Shown piece after piece: positions 54,629-63,182 of a stretch of DNA of 64,000 bases. Every line of letters begins with the position of its first letter. Positions within the stretch are counted from its first letter, which is position 1. Made by a program: the position numbers and the translations under genes. A model generated the notes under the pieces. That model was not told the origin of the DNA. It did no database searches and saw only the letters and a program-made list of their open reading frames with translations. The stretch is from SHVZ01 sp041906305 (GTDB lineage: Bacteria; Pseudomonadota; Alphaproteobacteria; SHVZ01): NCBI GenBank assembly GCA_041906305.1, contig JAYRJL010000004.1:248001-312000 (forward strand), in the 5' to 3' direction.

Positions 54629-55894
54629 CTACTCCTCGCTCTCGAATCCGCGGCCCTTGACCACGGCGTCGCGGCCGAGCTTCGCGCGGACCTGGTCCAT
54701 CGCGCGTTCAGCCTTGGCGCGCTTGGCGATGCTGGGATCGATGAGGTCGGCGACGTCGTCACCGTCGAACGGCTTCAGGTGGTCGGCACCGATGCCGATG
54801 AGGCGATACTTGGTGCCGTCGGCTTCGCGTTCGAGCATCGGTAGGGCGGCGCGGTAGAGCCGGTCGGCGAGCTGGGTCGGAGACTCCAGCGCGCGATGGC
54901 GCGTGAGGATCTTGAAGCCCGAAGTCTTGAGCTTGAGCTGGACGCCGCCGCCGGCGAGCTCGGCGCGCTTGAGCCGCCGCGAGACCTTCTCGGCCAGGTG
55001 CCAGAGCTCGCGGGAAAGATCCTCGTAGCTCGACAGATCGTGGTCGAAGGTGGTCTCGGCCGAGATGCCGACGGCCTCGCGCTCGGGCTCGACCGTGCGG
55101 TCGTCCTCGCCGTTGGAGAGCCGCCACAGGCGGCGTCCCATGCTGCCGTAGCGGCGCATTAGCTCGGTTTCCGGCAGCTCCTGGAGCTGGTGGATCATCG
55201 TGATCCCGTCCTGGGCCAGGCGGGTGCGCGTCGCCTGGCCGACGCCGTAGATCAGTCCGACGGGCTGCGCCGCGAGAAACGTTTTCGCTTCCGCCTTGCC
55301 GATCACCGCGAAACCGCGCGGCTTGTCGCGGTCGGAGGCGATCTTGGCGAGGAACTTGTTGGCGCCGAGACCGACCGAGACGGTGACGCCGATCTCGCGT
55401 TCGATCCGGAGCGCCAGCTGCGCCAGCGTGCGGGCCGGCGGTCCGCCATGCAGGCGTTCGGTGCCGGTCAGGTCTAGGAACGCCTCGTCGATGGAGACGG
55501 CTTCGACGAGCGGCGTCGTCTCCAGCATCATTTCCCGCACCTCGCGGCCAACGCGCGCGTATTTCTCCATGTCGGGGCTGATCACCACGGCATCGGGGCA
55601 GGCTTCCAGCGCCTTGAACATCGGCATCGCCGAACGCACGCCGTAGATGCGGGCGACATAGCAGGCGGCGGAGACGACGCCGCGGTGCCGCCCGCCGACG
55701 ATCACCGGCTTGTCGGCGAGCGCCGGATTGTCGCGCTTCTCGACGCTGGCATAGAAGGCGTCGCAGTCGATATGCGCGAGCGAGAGCGTCTCCAGCTCCT
55801 CGTGCGCGACGAGGCGAGGGGAGCCGCAGCTGCTGCAGCGTCCGCGGCCGTTCAGCTCGGCCGGAAGCTTCAGGCAGTCGCGGCAGAGCCTCAT
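54629..55894 (-). CDS. dinB: DNA polymerase IV with N-terminal Cys4 finger
   Basis: A 421-residue Y-family translesion polymerase. Catalytic acids are in AHIDCDAFYASVE and AVSIDEAFLDLTG, and the helix-hairpin-helix part in LIYGVGQATRTRLAQDGI. Before the palm, residues 4, 7, 20 and 23 give a CxxC-12-CxxC zinc ribbon, a feature of alphaproteobacterial DinB. The start overlaps the ROK kinase stop as ATGA, so its expression is coupled to a sugar-kinase gene. Confidence 0.93.
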   Translation of the reverse strand: MRLCRDCLKLPAELNGRGRCSSCGSPRLVAHEELETLSLAHIDCDAFYASVEKRDNPALADKPVIVGGRHRGVVSAACYVARIYGVRSAMPMFKALEACPDAVVISPDMEKYARVGREVREMMLETTPLVEAVSIDEAFLDLTGTERLHGGPPARTLAQLALRIEREIGVTVSVGLGANKFLAKIASDRDKPRGFAVIGKAEAKTFLAAQPVGLIYGVGQATRTRLAQDGITMIHQLQELPETELMRRYGSMGRRLWRLSNGEDDRTVEPEREAVGISAETTFDHDLSSYEDLSRELWHLAEKVSRRLKRAELAGGGVQLKLKTSGFKILTRHRALESPTQLADRLYRAALPMLEREADGTKYRLIGIGADHLKPFDGDDVADLIDPSIAKRAKAERAMDQVRAKLGRDAVVKGRGFESEE

Positions 55895-56832
55895 GCGGTT
55901 TTCGCGGCGGGCGGCCAAAGCCAGGCGGCACCGCGCACACCGCTCGCATCGCCATGCTTCGGCGGCACGATGCGGACCGCGACCTGATCGGTGAATACCT
56001 CGCGCCGCAGAAGCTTGGGCAGCACGCGATAGAGGCGCGCGACATTGGAGACGCCGCCGCCGAGAACGATCACCTCGGGATCCACGATGTTGACGACCGT
56101 GGCCAGCGCACGGGCGAGCCGTTCCGCATAGCGGTTCATCGTCGCCAGCGCCGCGGCATCGCCGGCATCGGCTGCCGCCGCGATCTCGCGCGCGGTCAGG
56201 TGCCGTCCGGTTGCCGCCTGATGGTCGCGGGCGAGGGAGGGGCCCGAGAGGAATGTCTCGACGCACCCGCGGCGGCCGCAGTAGCAGAGCGGCCCAGGAC
56301 GCTCGTCGTCGGTCATGCGCGGCAGCGGGTTGTGACCCCATTCGCCGGCGATCGCGCTGGCGCCGACGACGGGACGGCCGCCGACGATGAGGCCCCCGCC
56401 GACGCCGGTGCCGAGGATCACGCCGAAGACCGGATCCGCGCCGGCCGCCGCACCGTCGGTCGCTTCCGAGACGGCGAAGCAGTTGGCGTCGTTGTCGAGC
56501 CGGATGGGCCGGTCGAGGCGGCGCTCCAGATCCTTCGCGAACGGATGCCCGATCAGCCAGGTCGAGTTGGCGTTCTTGACCAGGCCGGTCGCGGGCGACA
56601 CGGCGCCGGGGATGCCGACGCCGACGGTGCCGGATCGGCCGATCTCCCGCTCCAGGTCGAGGACGAGGCCGACGACCGCGTCCAGCGTCGCGGAGTAGGA
56701 TCCGGTCGGGCTCGCGAGCCGGCGCCCGGCGAGCACCGCGCCGTCCGCGCCGAGCGCCACGCCCTCGATCTTGGTGCCGCCGAGATCGATGCCGATGCGG
56801 GCCTCGGCGCGAGGATTCTCCTGGCGAGACAA
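55891..56832 (-). CDS. ROK-family sugar kinase (fructokinase-like), TTG start
   Basis: A 313-residue ROK kinase with the phosphate motif IGIDLGGTKIEGVAL, the catalytic RLDNDANCFAVSEA, LGTGVGGGLIVGG, and the zinc site GHNPLP followed by CYCGRRGCVETFLSG. It should phosphorylate fructose, glucose or a relative. No ATG or GTG exists near the family start; a TTG at 56830-56832 with AGGGGGAAAAG upstream is the best choice. It is divergent from divK. Confidence 0.9.
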   Translation of the reverse strand: MSRQENPRAEARIGIDLGGTKIEGVALGADGAVLAGRRLASPTGSYSATLDAVVGLVLDLEREIGRSGTVGVGIPGAVSPATGLVKNANSTWLIGHPFAKDLERRLDRPIRLDNDANCFAVSEATDGAAAGADPVFGVILGTGVGGGLIVGGRPVVGASAIAGEWGHNPLPRMTDDERPGPLCYCGRRGCVETFLSGPSLARDHQAATGRHLTAREIAAAADAGDAAALATMNRYAERLARALATVVNIVDPEVIVLGGGVSNVARLYRVLPKLLRREVFTDQVAVRIVPPKHGDASGVRGAAWLWPPAAKTA

Positions 56833-56913
56833 TGCTTTCTTTTCCCCCTGCCTTCGGTAAACTGCGCCTTCGAGCCGTCTCGAACCGGACGTGATCCCCA
56901 AGGCCCATAAGCC

Positions 56914-57279
56914 ATGCCTAAGACCGTCATGATCGTCGAAGACAATGAGCTCAACATGAAGCTCTTCAACGATCTGCTCGAGGCCAACGGCTACAATATC
57001 ATTCAAACGCGCGATGGGCTGGAGGCTCTGAAGCTCGCCCGCCAGCACAAGCCCGACCTGATCCTGATGGACATCCAGCTGCCCGAGGTCTCCGGCCTGG
57101 AAGTCACCAAGTGGATCAAGGAAGACGACAACCTCAAATCCATCCCGATCATCGCGGTCACCGCCTTCGCGATGAAAGGCGACGAGGAGAAGATCCGCGA
57201 AGGCGGATGCGAGGCCTACATCGCCAAGCCGATCTCCGTCGCGACATTCCTGCAGACGGTCCAGCGCTTCCTCCAGTAG
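56914..57279 (+). CDS. divK: Single-domain response regulator DivK
   Basis: DivK is a polarity and cell-cycle regulator in Caulobacter and relatives, acting on the kinase PleC/DivJ and CtrA pathway. The 121-residue protein is a lone receiver with Asp53 (LILMDIQLPEVSGLEVT) and Lys in YIAKPIS. It lies 9 nt before pleD, the classic arrangement. Assignment rests on sequence and on this pairing. Confidence 0.95.
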   Translation: MPKTVMIVEDNELNMKLFNDLLEANGYNIIQTRDGLEALKLARQHKPDLILMDIQLPEVSGLEVTKWIKEDDNLKSIPIIAVTAFAMKGDEEKIREGGCEAYIAKPISVATFLQTVQRFLQ

Positions 57280-57288
57280 GGCCGCGAC

Positions 57289-58746
57289 ATGCCCGGCCGC
57301 ATCCTGGTCGTCGACGACATTCCGGCGAACGTCCGGTTGCTGGAGGCCAAGCTCGCCAGCGAATACTTCGACGTCATCACCGCCTCTTCCGGACCGCAGG
57401 CGATCGAGGTCGCGCGCGCCGAGGCGCCGGACATCGTGCTGCTCGACGTGATGATGCCGGGGATGGACGGCTTCGAGGTCTGCCGCCACCTCAAGGCCGA
57501 CCCGCAGACGACCCACATCCCCGTGGTGATGGTCACGGCGCTCTCCGACGTCTCCGACCGGGTGAGGGGACTCGAGGCCGGCGCCGACGACTTCCTGACC
57601 AAGCCGGTGCGCGACGTGGCGCTGTTCGCGCGCGTCCGCTCGCTGATCCGCCTCAAGATGGTCATGGACGAGTGGCGGCTGCGCCAGCAGACGTCCAGCG
57701 AGCTCGGCATCGTTCCGCCGACCGCGACGCCGGAGCACGAGAGCTATCACCACGCCCGCATCCTGATCTGCGAGGCGAGCGCGATCGAGACCGCCAATCT
57801 CCAGGAAGTGCTGGCGCGCGACGGGCACGAGTTGCAGGTCGCGGCGACGATCCCGGAGAGCCAGAAGCTGGCGGGCGGGAGCGAGTTCGATCTCGTGATC
57901 GTCGACCTGGCGCTCGGCGACGACGAGGCGCTGCGTCTCTGCTCGCATCTCCGCGCCCAGGAGAAGACGCGCCAGACGCCGATCCTGCTGATCGCGGAAG
58001 AGGACCAGACCGCCAAGCTGGCGAAGAGCCTGGACCTCGGCGTCAACGACTACCTGATGCAGCCGGTCGACCGGAACGAGCTGCTGGCGCGCGTGCGGAC
58101 CCAGATCCGCCGCCGGCGCTTCCAGGACCGGCTCCGTACGTCGTACCAGCAGAGCCTGTCGATGGCGCTGACCGACCAGCTGACCGGGCTCTACAACCGC
58201 AACTACCTGATGACCCACCTGTCGGGGCTGATGCAGCGGACGATCGCGTCCGGCAAGGCGCTGGCCCTGGCGATGATCGACGTCGACACCTTCAAGCAGG
58301 TGAACGACACCCACGGGCACGCCGCCGGCGACGAGGTGCTGGCCGAGCTCGCCCAGCGCATGACGCATTTCACGCGCAACTTCGACACCGTCGCCCGCTT
58401 CGGCGGCGAGGAGTTCGTCGTGGTCATGCCGGACATCACGCCGGAGCTGGCGATGCTGGTCGCCGAGCGCCTTCGGCTCAGGGTGGCCGACTCGCCGATG
58501 AAGCTGAAGAACGGTCTGTCGCTGCCGATCACGATCTCGATCGGCGTCGCGGTCTCACGCAACCAGGGCGACCGGGCGGAGGATCTGCTGAGCCGCGCCG
58601 ACCAGGCGCTCTATGCCGCCAAGCACCAGGGGCGCAACCGCGTGGTGCTCGCAAACGACGACGCCGGGGCTGTGACCCCGGCGGCGGAAATCGTCGGCCT
58701 CAAGGAGAGGGCCGAAAAGCTGGACGCGAGAGCGGAGCCTATTTGA
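57289..58746 (+). CDS. pleD: Response regulator / diguanylate cyclase PleD
   Basis: PleD makes cyclic di-GMP on phosphorylation and helps the switch from swarmer to surface life. The 485-residue protein has receiver 1 (Asp53, VLLDVMMPGMDG), an adaptor receiver with degenerate site (about 155-275), and a GGDEF domain with GGEEF. RNFD lies five residues before GGEEF, the product-inhibition I-site. Its stop overlaps the convergent rpmG by 8 nt. Confidence 0.96.
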   Translation: MPGRILVVDDIPANVRLLEAKLASEYFDVITASSGPQAIEVARAEAPDIVLLDVMMPGMDGFEVCRHLKADPQTTHIPVVMVTALSDVSDRVRGLEAGADDFLTKPVRDVALFARVRSLIRLKMVMDEWRLRQQTSSELGIVPPTATPEHESYHHARILICEASAIETANLQEVLARDGHELQVAATIPESQKLAGGSEFDLVIVDLALGDDEALRLCSHLRAQEKTRQTPILLIAEEDQTAKLAKSLDLGVNDYLMQPVDRNELLARVRTQIRRRRFQDRLRTSYQQSLSMALTDQLTGLYNRNYLMTHLSGLMQRTIASGKALALAMIDVDTFKQVNDTHGHAAGDEVLAELAQRMTHFTRNFDTVARFGGEEFVVVMPDITPELAMLVAERLRLRVADSPMKLKNGLSLPITISIGVAVSRNQGDRAEDLLSRADQALYAAKHQGRNRVVLANDDAGAVTPAAEIVGLKERAEKLDARAEPI

Positions 58747-58906
58747 TCTTGGCTTCGCGGAAGGTCACGTGCTTCCGCGTGACCGGATCGTACTTCCGCA
58801 TTTCCATCTTCTCCGTGGTCTTCCGCGGATTCTTGCTGGTCACGTAGTAGAAACCGGTGTTCTCGCTCGACACGAGTTTGATGGTGATGGTGCTCGGCTT
58901 GGCCAT
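58739..58906 (-). CDS. rpmG: Large subunit ribosomal protein bL33 (cysteine-free form)
   Basis: A 55-residue ribosomal protein: MAKPSTITIKLVSSENTGF at the start, KNPRKTTEKMEIRKYDPV, and RKHVTFREAKIK at the end. The zinc-ribbon cysteines of the C+ form are absent, as in most alphaproteobacterial bL33. It is convergent with pleD and overlaps its stop by 8 nt, a placement conserved in the class. Confidence 0.96.
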   Translation of the reverse strand: MAKPSTITIKLVSSENTGFYYVTSKNPRKTTEKMEMRKYDPVTRKHVTFREAKIK

Positions 58907-58970
58907 GGCGCGCTCGCAGGCTTGAAAGGTCGGGGAGAGATAGAGGCCGGAGAGAGCCCCGTCAAGCGGC

Positions 58971-59534
58971 TCAGGCCCGGATGTCGACGACGCTTCTGCC
59001 AGACGGGGTCGGCGTTCCGCCGGAGGCCGAGGCGCCGCCGCCCCGGATCTTGGCCTCGAGGTCGGCCAGCGCCCGTTCGGTCTGGCGGATGTCGGCCTCC
59101 GCCTGGCGCTTGATCGAGGGGTCGCTCGGCTGGCCGTAGGGCTGGACCAGTGCCACCTGGGCCCGGACCAGCGCCAGCTTCAGCTGCTTGTAGAGGTTCT
59201 GGGCCTGCTCGCCGGAAACGGCGGGCGGCAGCGGCTGCTGGCCTTCCGGCGTCTTGGTCGTCTGGCCCTGGTCGAGGCCGGAATGGATGCTGTTGGCGAG
59301 AAGGCGCGTCTCGCGCGCGACCCGCTGGGCGGCGCGGACATCCCCGGTGGCGGCGGCGCTGCCGGCGGCGACCAGCAGGCCGGGCAGCTTGATCTTGGCG
59401 CTGTCCACGGCCTCCTTTGCGGACAGACCCTGAGGCGTCGCGCGCCCGGCGGCGGCAACGGCCTTCAAGGTATCCAGCGTCTTCGCCTGGGTCTCCGTCA
59501 GGACGGGACCGAGGCTCGGGGGCACGGTGACCAT
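58971..59534 (-). CDS. Uncharacterised protein, paralogue of the upstream gene
   Basis: A 187-residue protein without signal peptide. It shares with its neighbour at 59605 the start MVTxP, a helical region with AGSAAATGDVRAAQRVARETRLL, a variable linker, a second helical block (AEADIRQTERALADLEAKI), and a VVDIRA ending. I recognise no family. A GAGAGGAGC ribosome site supports translation. The pair arose by duplication; the CRP-like site ahead suggests separate control. Function is unknown. Confidence 0.8.
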   Translation of the reverse strand: MVTVPPSLGPVLTETQAKTLDTLKAVAAAGRATPQGLSAKEAVDSAKIKLPGLLVAAGSAAATGDVRAAQRVARETRLLANSIHSGLDQGQTTKTPEGQQPLPPAVSGEQAQNLYKQLKLALVRAQVALVQPYGQPSDPSIKRQAEADIRQTERALADLEAKIRGGGASASGGTPTPSGRSVVDIRA

Positions 59535-59588
59535 TGCTCCTCTCTAGATCCGCCCGAAGGTAGAAGAGCCCATGGGCGGGCGCAAATC

Positions 59589-59604
59589 TGTGATCGCGCT
59601 CACG
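59589..59604. promoter_or_regulatory. CRP/FNR-like palindrome before the second paralogue
   Basis: TGTGA-TCGCGC-TCAC matches the CRP-family half-sites (TGTGA-N6-TCACA) closely. It lies in the 70-nt gap between the two paralogues, about 55 nt before the downstream start, a typical position for activation. The regulator itself is not in this window. Confidence 0.5.
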
Positions 59605-60228
59605 TCACGCATCCACGTCGATCATATGCCCGGCCGGCTGGGCGGACAGGGAGCCCGAGAGCGACTGGAGTTCCTTCTCGCCGTCGCGCAACGCCCTTTC
59701 GACTTCCTTGATCTCGTCGGGCGAGGCACCGCGGATCCGCGCCGCGACAACCGCGAGCCTCAGCTTGTCGACGACCTTCTTCAGTTCCTTCACCAGCTCC
59801 TTGCCGCCTTCGCGCGCCTGATCCAGATCGGTGCCGGATCGCTCGGTCGGCTGGGGTTTATCGCCAGGCTGAGCCGAGGCGTCCTTGAGGAGACCCGCGT
59901 CCTTGAGCGCCTGGGTCAGTTCCTTGGTCAGGGCGCGGACCTCGCGGATCGCCGAGCGCGCGAACCCCAGGTCGCCGGTCGCCGACGCGGCACCGGCCGC
60001 GAGCTTGATCGCCTCCAGCTTGCTGCGGAGAAAGTCGACCTTCGCGGCGGCCGCCTTCTTCGGCGCCTCCTTCATCTCGGCGTGGACATTGTCGAGCGTG
60101 GCGAGCGCATCGGCCTGCGCGCGCGTCGGCACCGGCCGATGCTTCAAGCGGTCGAGCGCGAGGGCGGCGACGGAAGACGTCGCAAAATCGGTCGGGGTAC
60201 TTAAGGCGGGTCCGGGAAGGGTGACCAT
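59605..60228 (-). CDS. Uncharacterised protein, first of a tandem pair
   Basis: A 207-residue, helix-rich, charged protein without signal peptide or membrane segment. Shared with its paralogue are MVTLP, AGAASATGDLGFARSAIREVRAL and a closing MIDVDA after an Asp-rich turn; the middle (EGGKELVKELKKVVDKLRLAV) reads as coiled coil. I recognise no family. GGAGGACC before the ATG supports the start. It is separated from the S41 protease by a strong hairpin. Confidence 0.8.
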   Translation of the reverse strand: MVTLPGPALSTPTDFATSSVAALALDRLKHRPVPTRAQADALATLDNVHAEMKEAPKKAAAAKVDFLRSKLEAIKLAAGAASATGDLGFARSAIREVRALTKELTQALKDAGLLKDASAQPGDKPQPTERSGTDLDQAREGGKELVKELKKVVDKLRLAVVAARIRGASPDEIKEVERALRDGEKELQSLSGSLSAQPAGHMIDVDA

Positions 60229-60289
60229 TTTGGTCCTCCAGCCGAATCGAAGAGCCGCTTTTGGCTCCTACATATGCGTAAGGATAAAC

Positions 60290-60323
60290 ATCCGGCGAGC
60301 CTTGCGCAAGGGGCTCGCCGGAT
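60290..60323. terminator. Strong hairpin after the S41 protease
   Basis: ATCCGGCGAGCC (60290-60301) and GGCTCGCCGGAT (60312-60323) form a perfect 12-bp stem with a TTGCGCAAGG loop. It begins 20 nt past the minus-strand stop of the protease and precedes the paralogue pair. The T-content after it on the minus strand is moderate (GTTTATCC). Confidence 0.7.
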
Positions 60324-60342
60324 ATTTGTTTAAAGTCCAGGG

Positions 60343-61902
60343 TTAAGGCGTGAGCGCGACCTGTCCCTGGCGCGAGGCGAGGGCAAAAAGGCCACTCTCC
60401 TCAAGCAGTTGCTGGGCGACGCGCACCTCGAAATCGGACTCGGCCGACTTCGTCGGGCAGGCCTTGCGGGCCGCCTCGGCTCCTGCGACTTCGCCCTGCC
60501 GGATGAAGGTGGCGCGCTGGGCATAGGCCTGGCCGATCTCCGGCGCATTTCGGCGCAGGTCGGCGATCAGCGCAGCAGGATCGCCGGCATGGTGGCTGGT
60601 GCAGACGCTCGGCAGCACGCCGATCTTGTGCCAGGCCTGACCCGAGGGGCCCTGCATCCGCGCCCAGGTGATGGTCATCTCGCCGTCGTTCGGCAGGCGC
60701 ATGACCGTCTGGACGCTGCCCTTGCCGTAGGAGGTCGAGCCGATCACCACCGCACGGTGGTTGTCCTGCAGCGCCGCCGCGACGATCTCGGCCGCGGAAG
60801 CGGATCCGCCGTTGATCAGGACGACCATCGGCAGGCCATGGGTGATGTCGCCGTCGGTCGCGCGATAGCTCTGCTTCGCCCGCGGATGGCGGCCCTCGGT
60901 CGCGAGAATGGTTCCCTCGTTGAGGAAGAGGTCGGAGACGTAGACCGCCTGGTCGAGAAGCCCGCCGGGATTTCCGCGCAGGTCCAGGATCAGCCCCTTG
61001 AGGCCGGGGCCGTGGTTCTTCATCGCGGTATCGACGGCTTCCTCGACCTGCTTGGCCGTCCGCTGATTGAACCCGGTGACACGGATATGGGCCGCTCCGC
61101 CCTCGTGCTTGACCAGGACGGTCGCGGGCACGATGCGCGAGCGCTTGAGCGCCATGTCGAACTGCTTGCCGTCCCGTTCGATCACCAGCTTGATGGTCGA
61201 GTCGATCGGGCCGCGCAGCTTGTCCAGTACGTCCGGCGACGGCATGCCGGACAGCGTGGCGCCGTCGGCCGCGACGATGCGGTCGCCGTCGCGAAGGCCG
61301 GCGCGGGAGGCCGGGGTCTCCGGCATGACCGAGGAGACGGCGACGCCGGTCTCGTCGATCTTGAGGGTCACGCCGATGCCGCCGAAGCCCTCGCGGCTGG
61401 CCCGGGACTGGCGCGCCGCATCGGCCGAGGAGTAGCGCGAGAACGCGTCGAGGTCGGCGAGCTCGGCCTCGAACACCGCTTTGTAAATCGCCTCCGAGGA
61501 GGCGTCCTTGAGCGGCGCGAAATGGAGGCGGCTCTCGGCCACGACGTCGGAGGTGAAGCGGGCCCAGCGGTTCGGGTCGTCCCCGGTCGGGAGCGCGATC
61601 GGCCGGGTGTCCGTCTTGCCGTAGGTCAGCCGGATCTGGCGGTCGTCGGCGGAGAAGGCGAAGGCGGGGTCGAGGGTCTTCAGACCGTTCAGCCCATGCA
61701 GGGCCAGCTTCCGCATGTCGACGCGGTCGATGTAGTAGTCGGACAGACCGTCATATCCGACGCCGAAGACGTCGCGGGCACGGTCGAGGCCGGCGTTCTG
61801 GGGAACCTGATCGGACGAGGAGGCGCAGCCGGCGCTGAGGAGGAGGGCGAGCACGGTGCCGGCGCGGCCGGCGCTTTGAAGGCGGTGCGTAGTCAGTTTC
61901 AT
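60343..61902 (-). CDS. S41-family C-terminal processing protease, lipoprotein
   Basis: A 519-residue envelope protease of the CtpA/Prc group. A lipoprotein signal (LLLSAGC, Cys26) is followed by an N-terminal helical part, a PDZ domain (FGGIGVTLK, PASRAGLRDGDRIVAADG), and the catalytic core with the Ser of NGGSASAAEIVAAAL and the Lys of SYGKGSVQT. It should trim C-termini of envelope proteins. I start at MKLTTHRL, which gives a clean lipoprotein signal; an ATG 33 nt upstream is in frame. Confidence 0.93.
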   Translation of the reverse strand: MKLTTHRLQSAGRAGTVLALLLSAGCASSSDQVPQNAGLDRARDVFGVGYDGLSDYYIDRVDMRKLALHGLNGLKTLDPAFAFSADDRQIRLTYGKTDTRPIALPTGDDPNRWARFTSDVVAESRLHFAPLKDASSEAIYKAVFEAELADLDAFSRYSSADAARQSRASREGFGGIGVTLKIDETGVAVSSVMPETPASRAGLRDGDRIVAADGATLSGMPSPDVLDKLRGPIDSTIKLVIERDGKQFDMALKRSRIVPATVLVKHEGGAAHIRVTGFNQRTAKQVEEAVDTAMKNHGPGLKGLILDLRGNPGGLLDQAVYVSDLFLNEGTILATEGRHPRAKQSYRATDGDITHGLPMVVLINGGSASAAEIVAAALQDNHRAVVIGSTSYGKGSVQTVMRLPNDGEMTITWARMQGPSGQAWHKIGVLPSVCTSHHAGDPAALIADLRRNAPEIGQAYAQRATFIRQGEVAGAEAARKACPTKSAESDFEVRVAQQLLEESGLFALASRQGQVALTP

Positions 61903-62044
61903 CCGAAGGGCGTCCGATCTACTCAAGAGGGCCATCGGGGATAAGCATGGAATGTGCCGATTTGCGGTGCAAAAATCTAGTAAGTTGCTTCCAAAATCGT
62001 GAAGCTTCGGAACTTTTCGGTGATTTTCTGTAAGTCACGGACCG

Positions 62045-62611
62045 ATGCCTGACCTCCCGAGCATTGCCGAATTGCGCGAGCGAGTCGCGAGCGCGGTATT
62101 GGGGGAAGTTCTGACCTACTGGTCGAGCTTCTATGATCGCGGCGTGCTTCCCGCCTTCGACGACGTCGAACCGTGGCAGATCAAGAAGGCCCTTCCTTAT
62201 GTCTGGATCTGGCGGCGGGAGGTCGAGGCGGACCGTTTTTTCTGCCGGGTCTGCGGGGAGCATGTGAACTACATCTTCGGCCGCAATCTCTCCGGCAAGT
62301 CCTGCGAGGAGGCGATGCCGTCTGAGATGGCGGCCGAGGCACAGGCGCGCTGGCGGCGCCTGATCGACGACCGGCTGGCCCATCACCTGACCGGCTGCGT
62401 CTACAGCTACGTCGGTCAGCGCGTGATGGGCGAGCGCCTGATCCTGCCTCTGGCCCCCTCGAGGAACGATCGTGGCGGCGTGCTGGGCGTGACGGACGCC
62501 TCCCAGCCGACGCTCCGCCTCGACTCGCCGGTCGACCCGTCGAAGTTCATCGGCATCGGGGCCGGCGAGCGACACGACTACGACGCCGATCCGGCCCGCG
62601 CCAATGACTGA
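62045..62611 (+). CDS. PAS_5-type PAS domain protein, tandem copy 1
   Basis: A 188-residue single-domain protein of the PAS_5 family. The core runs LTYWSSFYDRGVLPAFDDVEPW, LPYVWIWRREVEADRFFCRVCGEHV, NYIFGRNLSGKS and RLILPLAPSRNDRGGVLGVTDA. No output domain follows, so it must act by protein-protein contact; Caulobacter MopJ is such a PAS protein. The gene overlaps its paralogue by 8 nt. Confidence 0.87.
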   Translation: MPDLPSIAELRERVASAVLGEVLTYWSSFYDRGVLPAFDDVEPWQIKKALPYVWIWRREVEADRFFCRVCGEHVNYIFGRNLSGKSCEEAMPSEMAAEAQARWRRLIDDRLAHHLTGCVYSYVGQRVMGERLILPLAPSRNDRGGVLGVTDASQPTLRLDSPVDPSKFIGIGAGERHDYDADPARAND

Positions 62612-63182
62612 GAAGCTTCCCTCGGTCGCGGAGATCGCCGGCGGCATACGCAGCCCGGCCGTCCGCGCCGTCTATGACTTCTGGATGTCCTTCTGGACCA
62701 GAGGTGTTCTCCCGTCTTTCGACGACGTCGATCCGGGTGCGATCAGGGAGGCGTTGCCTTACCTCTGGGTGATCAAGTACGAGCGGGCGGACGACCGTTT
62801 CAGCTATCGCATAGTCGGCGAAGAGGTGAACCGCTTCTTTCGCCGCAACATGTCTGGCGCGCAGGTCGATGCGATGCCCGTCGACCTCGCCGACGTCTTC
62901 AAAGGACGGTGCCGTCGCGTGGCCGAGAACCGCCAGGCGCTGCACCTGGTGGGCAAGATCTATCGGCTGGTCGGCTACGACGCCTTCGGCGAGAGGATGT
63001 ACCTGCCGCTCGCGCCCTCGCGCAGCGACGACGGCGGCGTCCTCGGCGTCACCGACGCACGCGGGCATTTCGTCGACGAGAAGATCCTCCAGGACACCGG
63101 TGGCAACATCGTCGCTATCCGCGACGGCTCTTACCAGGTCTACGACGCGGCGCCCCGGAGCGAGTCTCAGGGCGGCGCTTGA
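62604..63182 (+). CDS. PAS_5-type PAS domain protein, tandem copy 2
   Basis: A 192-residue paralogue of the preceding gene with the same blocks (YDFWMSFWTRGVLPSFDDVDP, RFSYRIVGEEVNRFFRRNMSG, YLPLAPSRSDDGGVLGVTDA). The copies align through their whole length with clear divergence, so the duplication is old. The 8-nt overlap implies translational coupling and perhaps heterodimers. Its 3' end runs 68 nt antisense into rnr. Confidence 0.87.
   Translation: MTEKLPSVAEIAGGIRSPAVRAVYDFWMSFWTRGVLPSFDDVDPGAIREALPYLWVIKYERADDRFSYRIVGEEVNRFFRRNMSGAQVDAMPVDLADVFKGRCRRVAENRQALHLVGKIYRLVGYDAFGERMYLPLAPSRSDDGGVLGVTDARGHFVDEKILQDTGGNIVAIRDGSYQVYDAAPRSESQGGA

Noticed and set aside
54629..56908. 759-codon frame fusing ROK kinase region with DinB
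   Set aside because: The first part is the ROK gene out of frame; DinB starts at its own ATG with the Cys4 finger. Not a gene fusion.
60325..60350. TTAA-N9-TTAA resembling a CtrA box near the S41 protease end
   Set aside because: The spacing is 9 nt, not the 7 nt of CtrA sites, and one half lies in the protease stop region.
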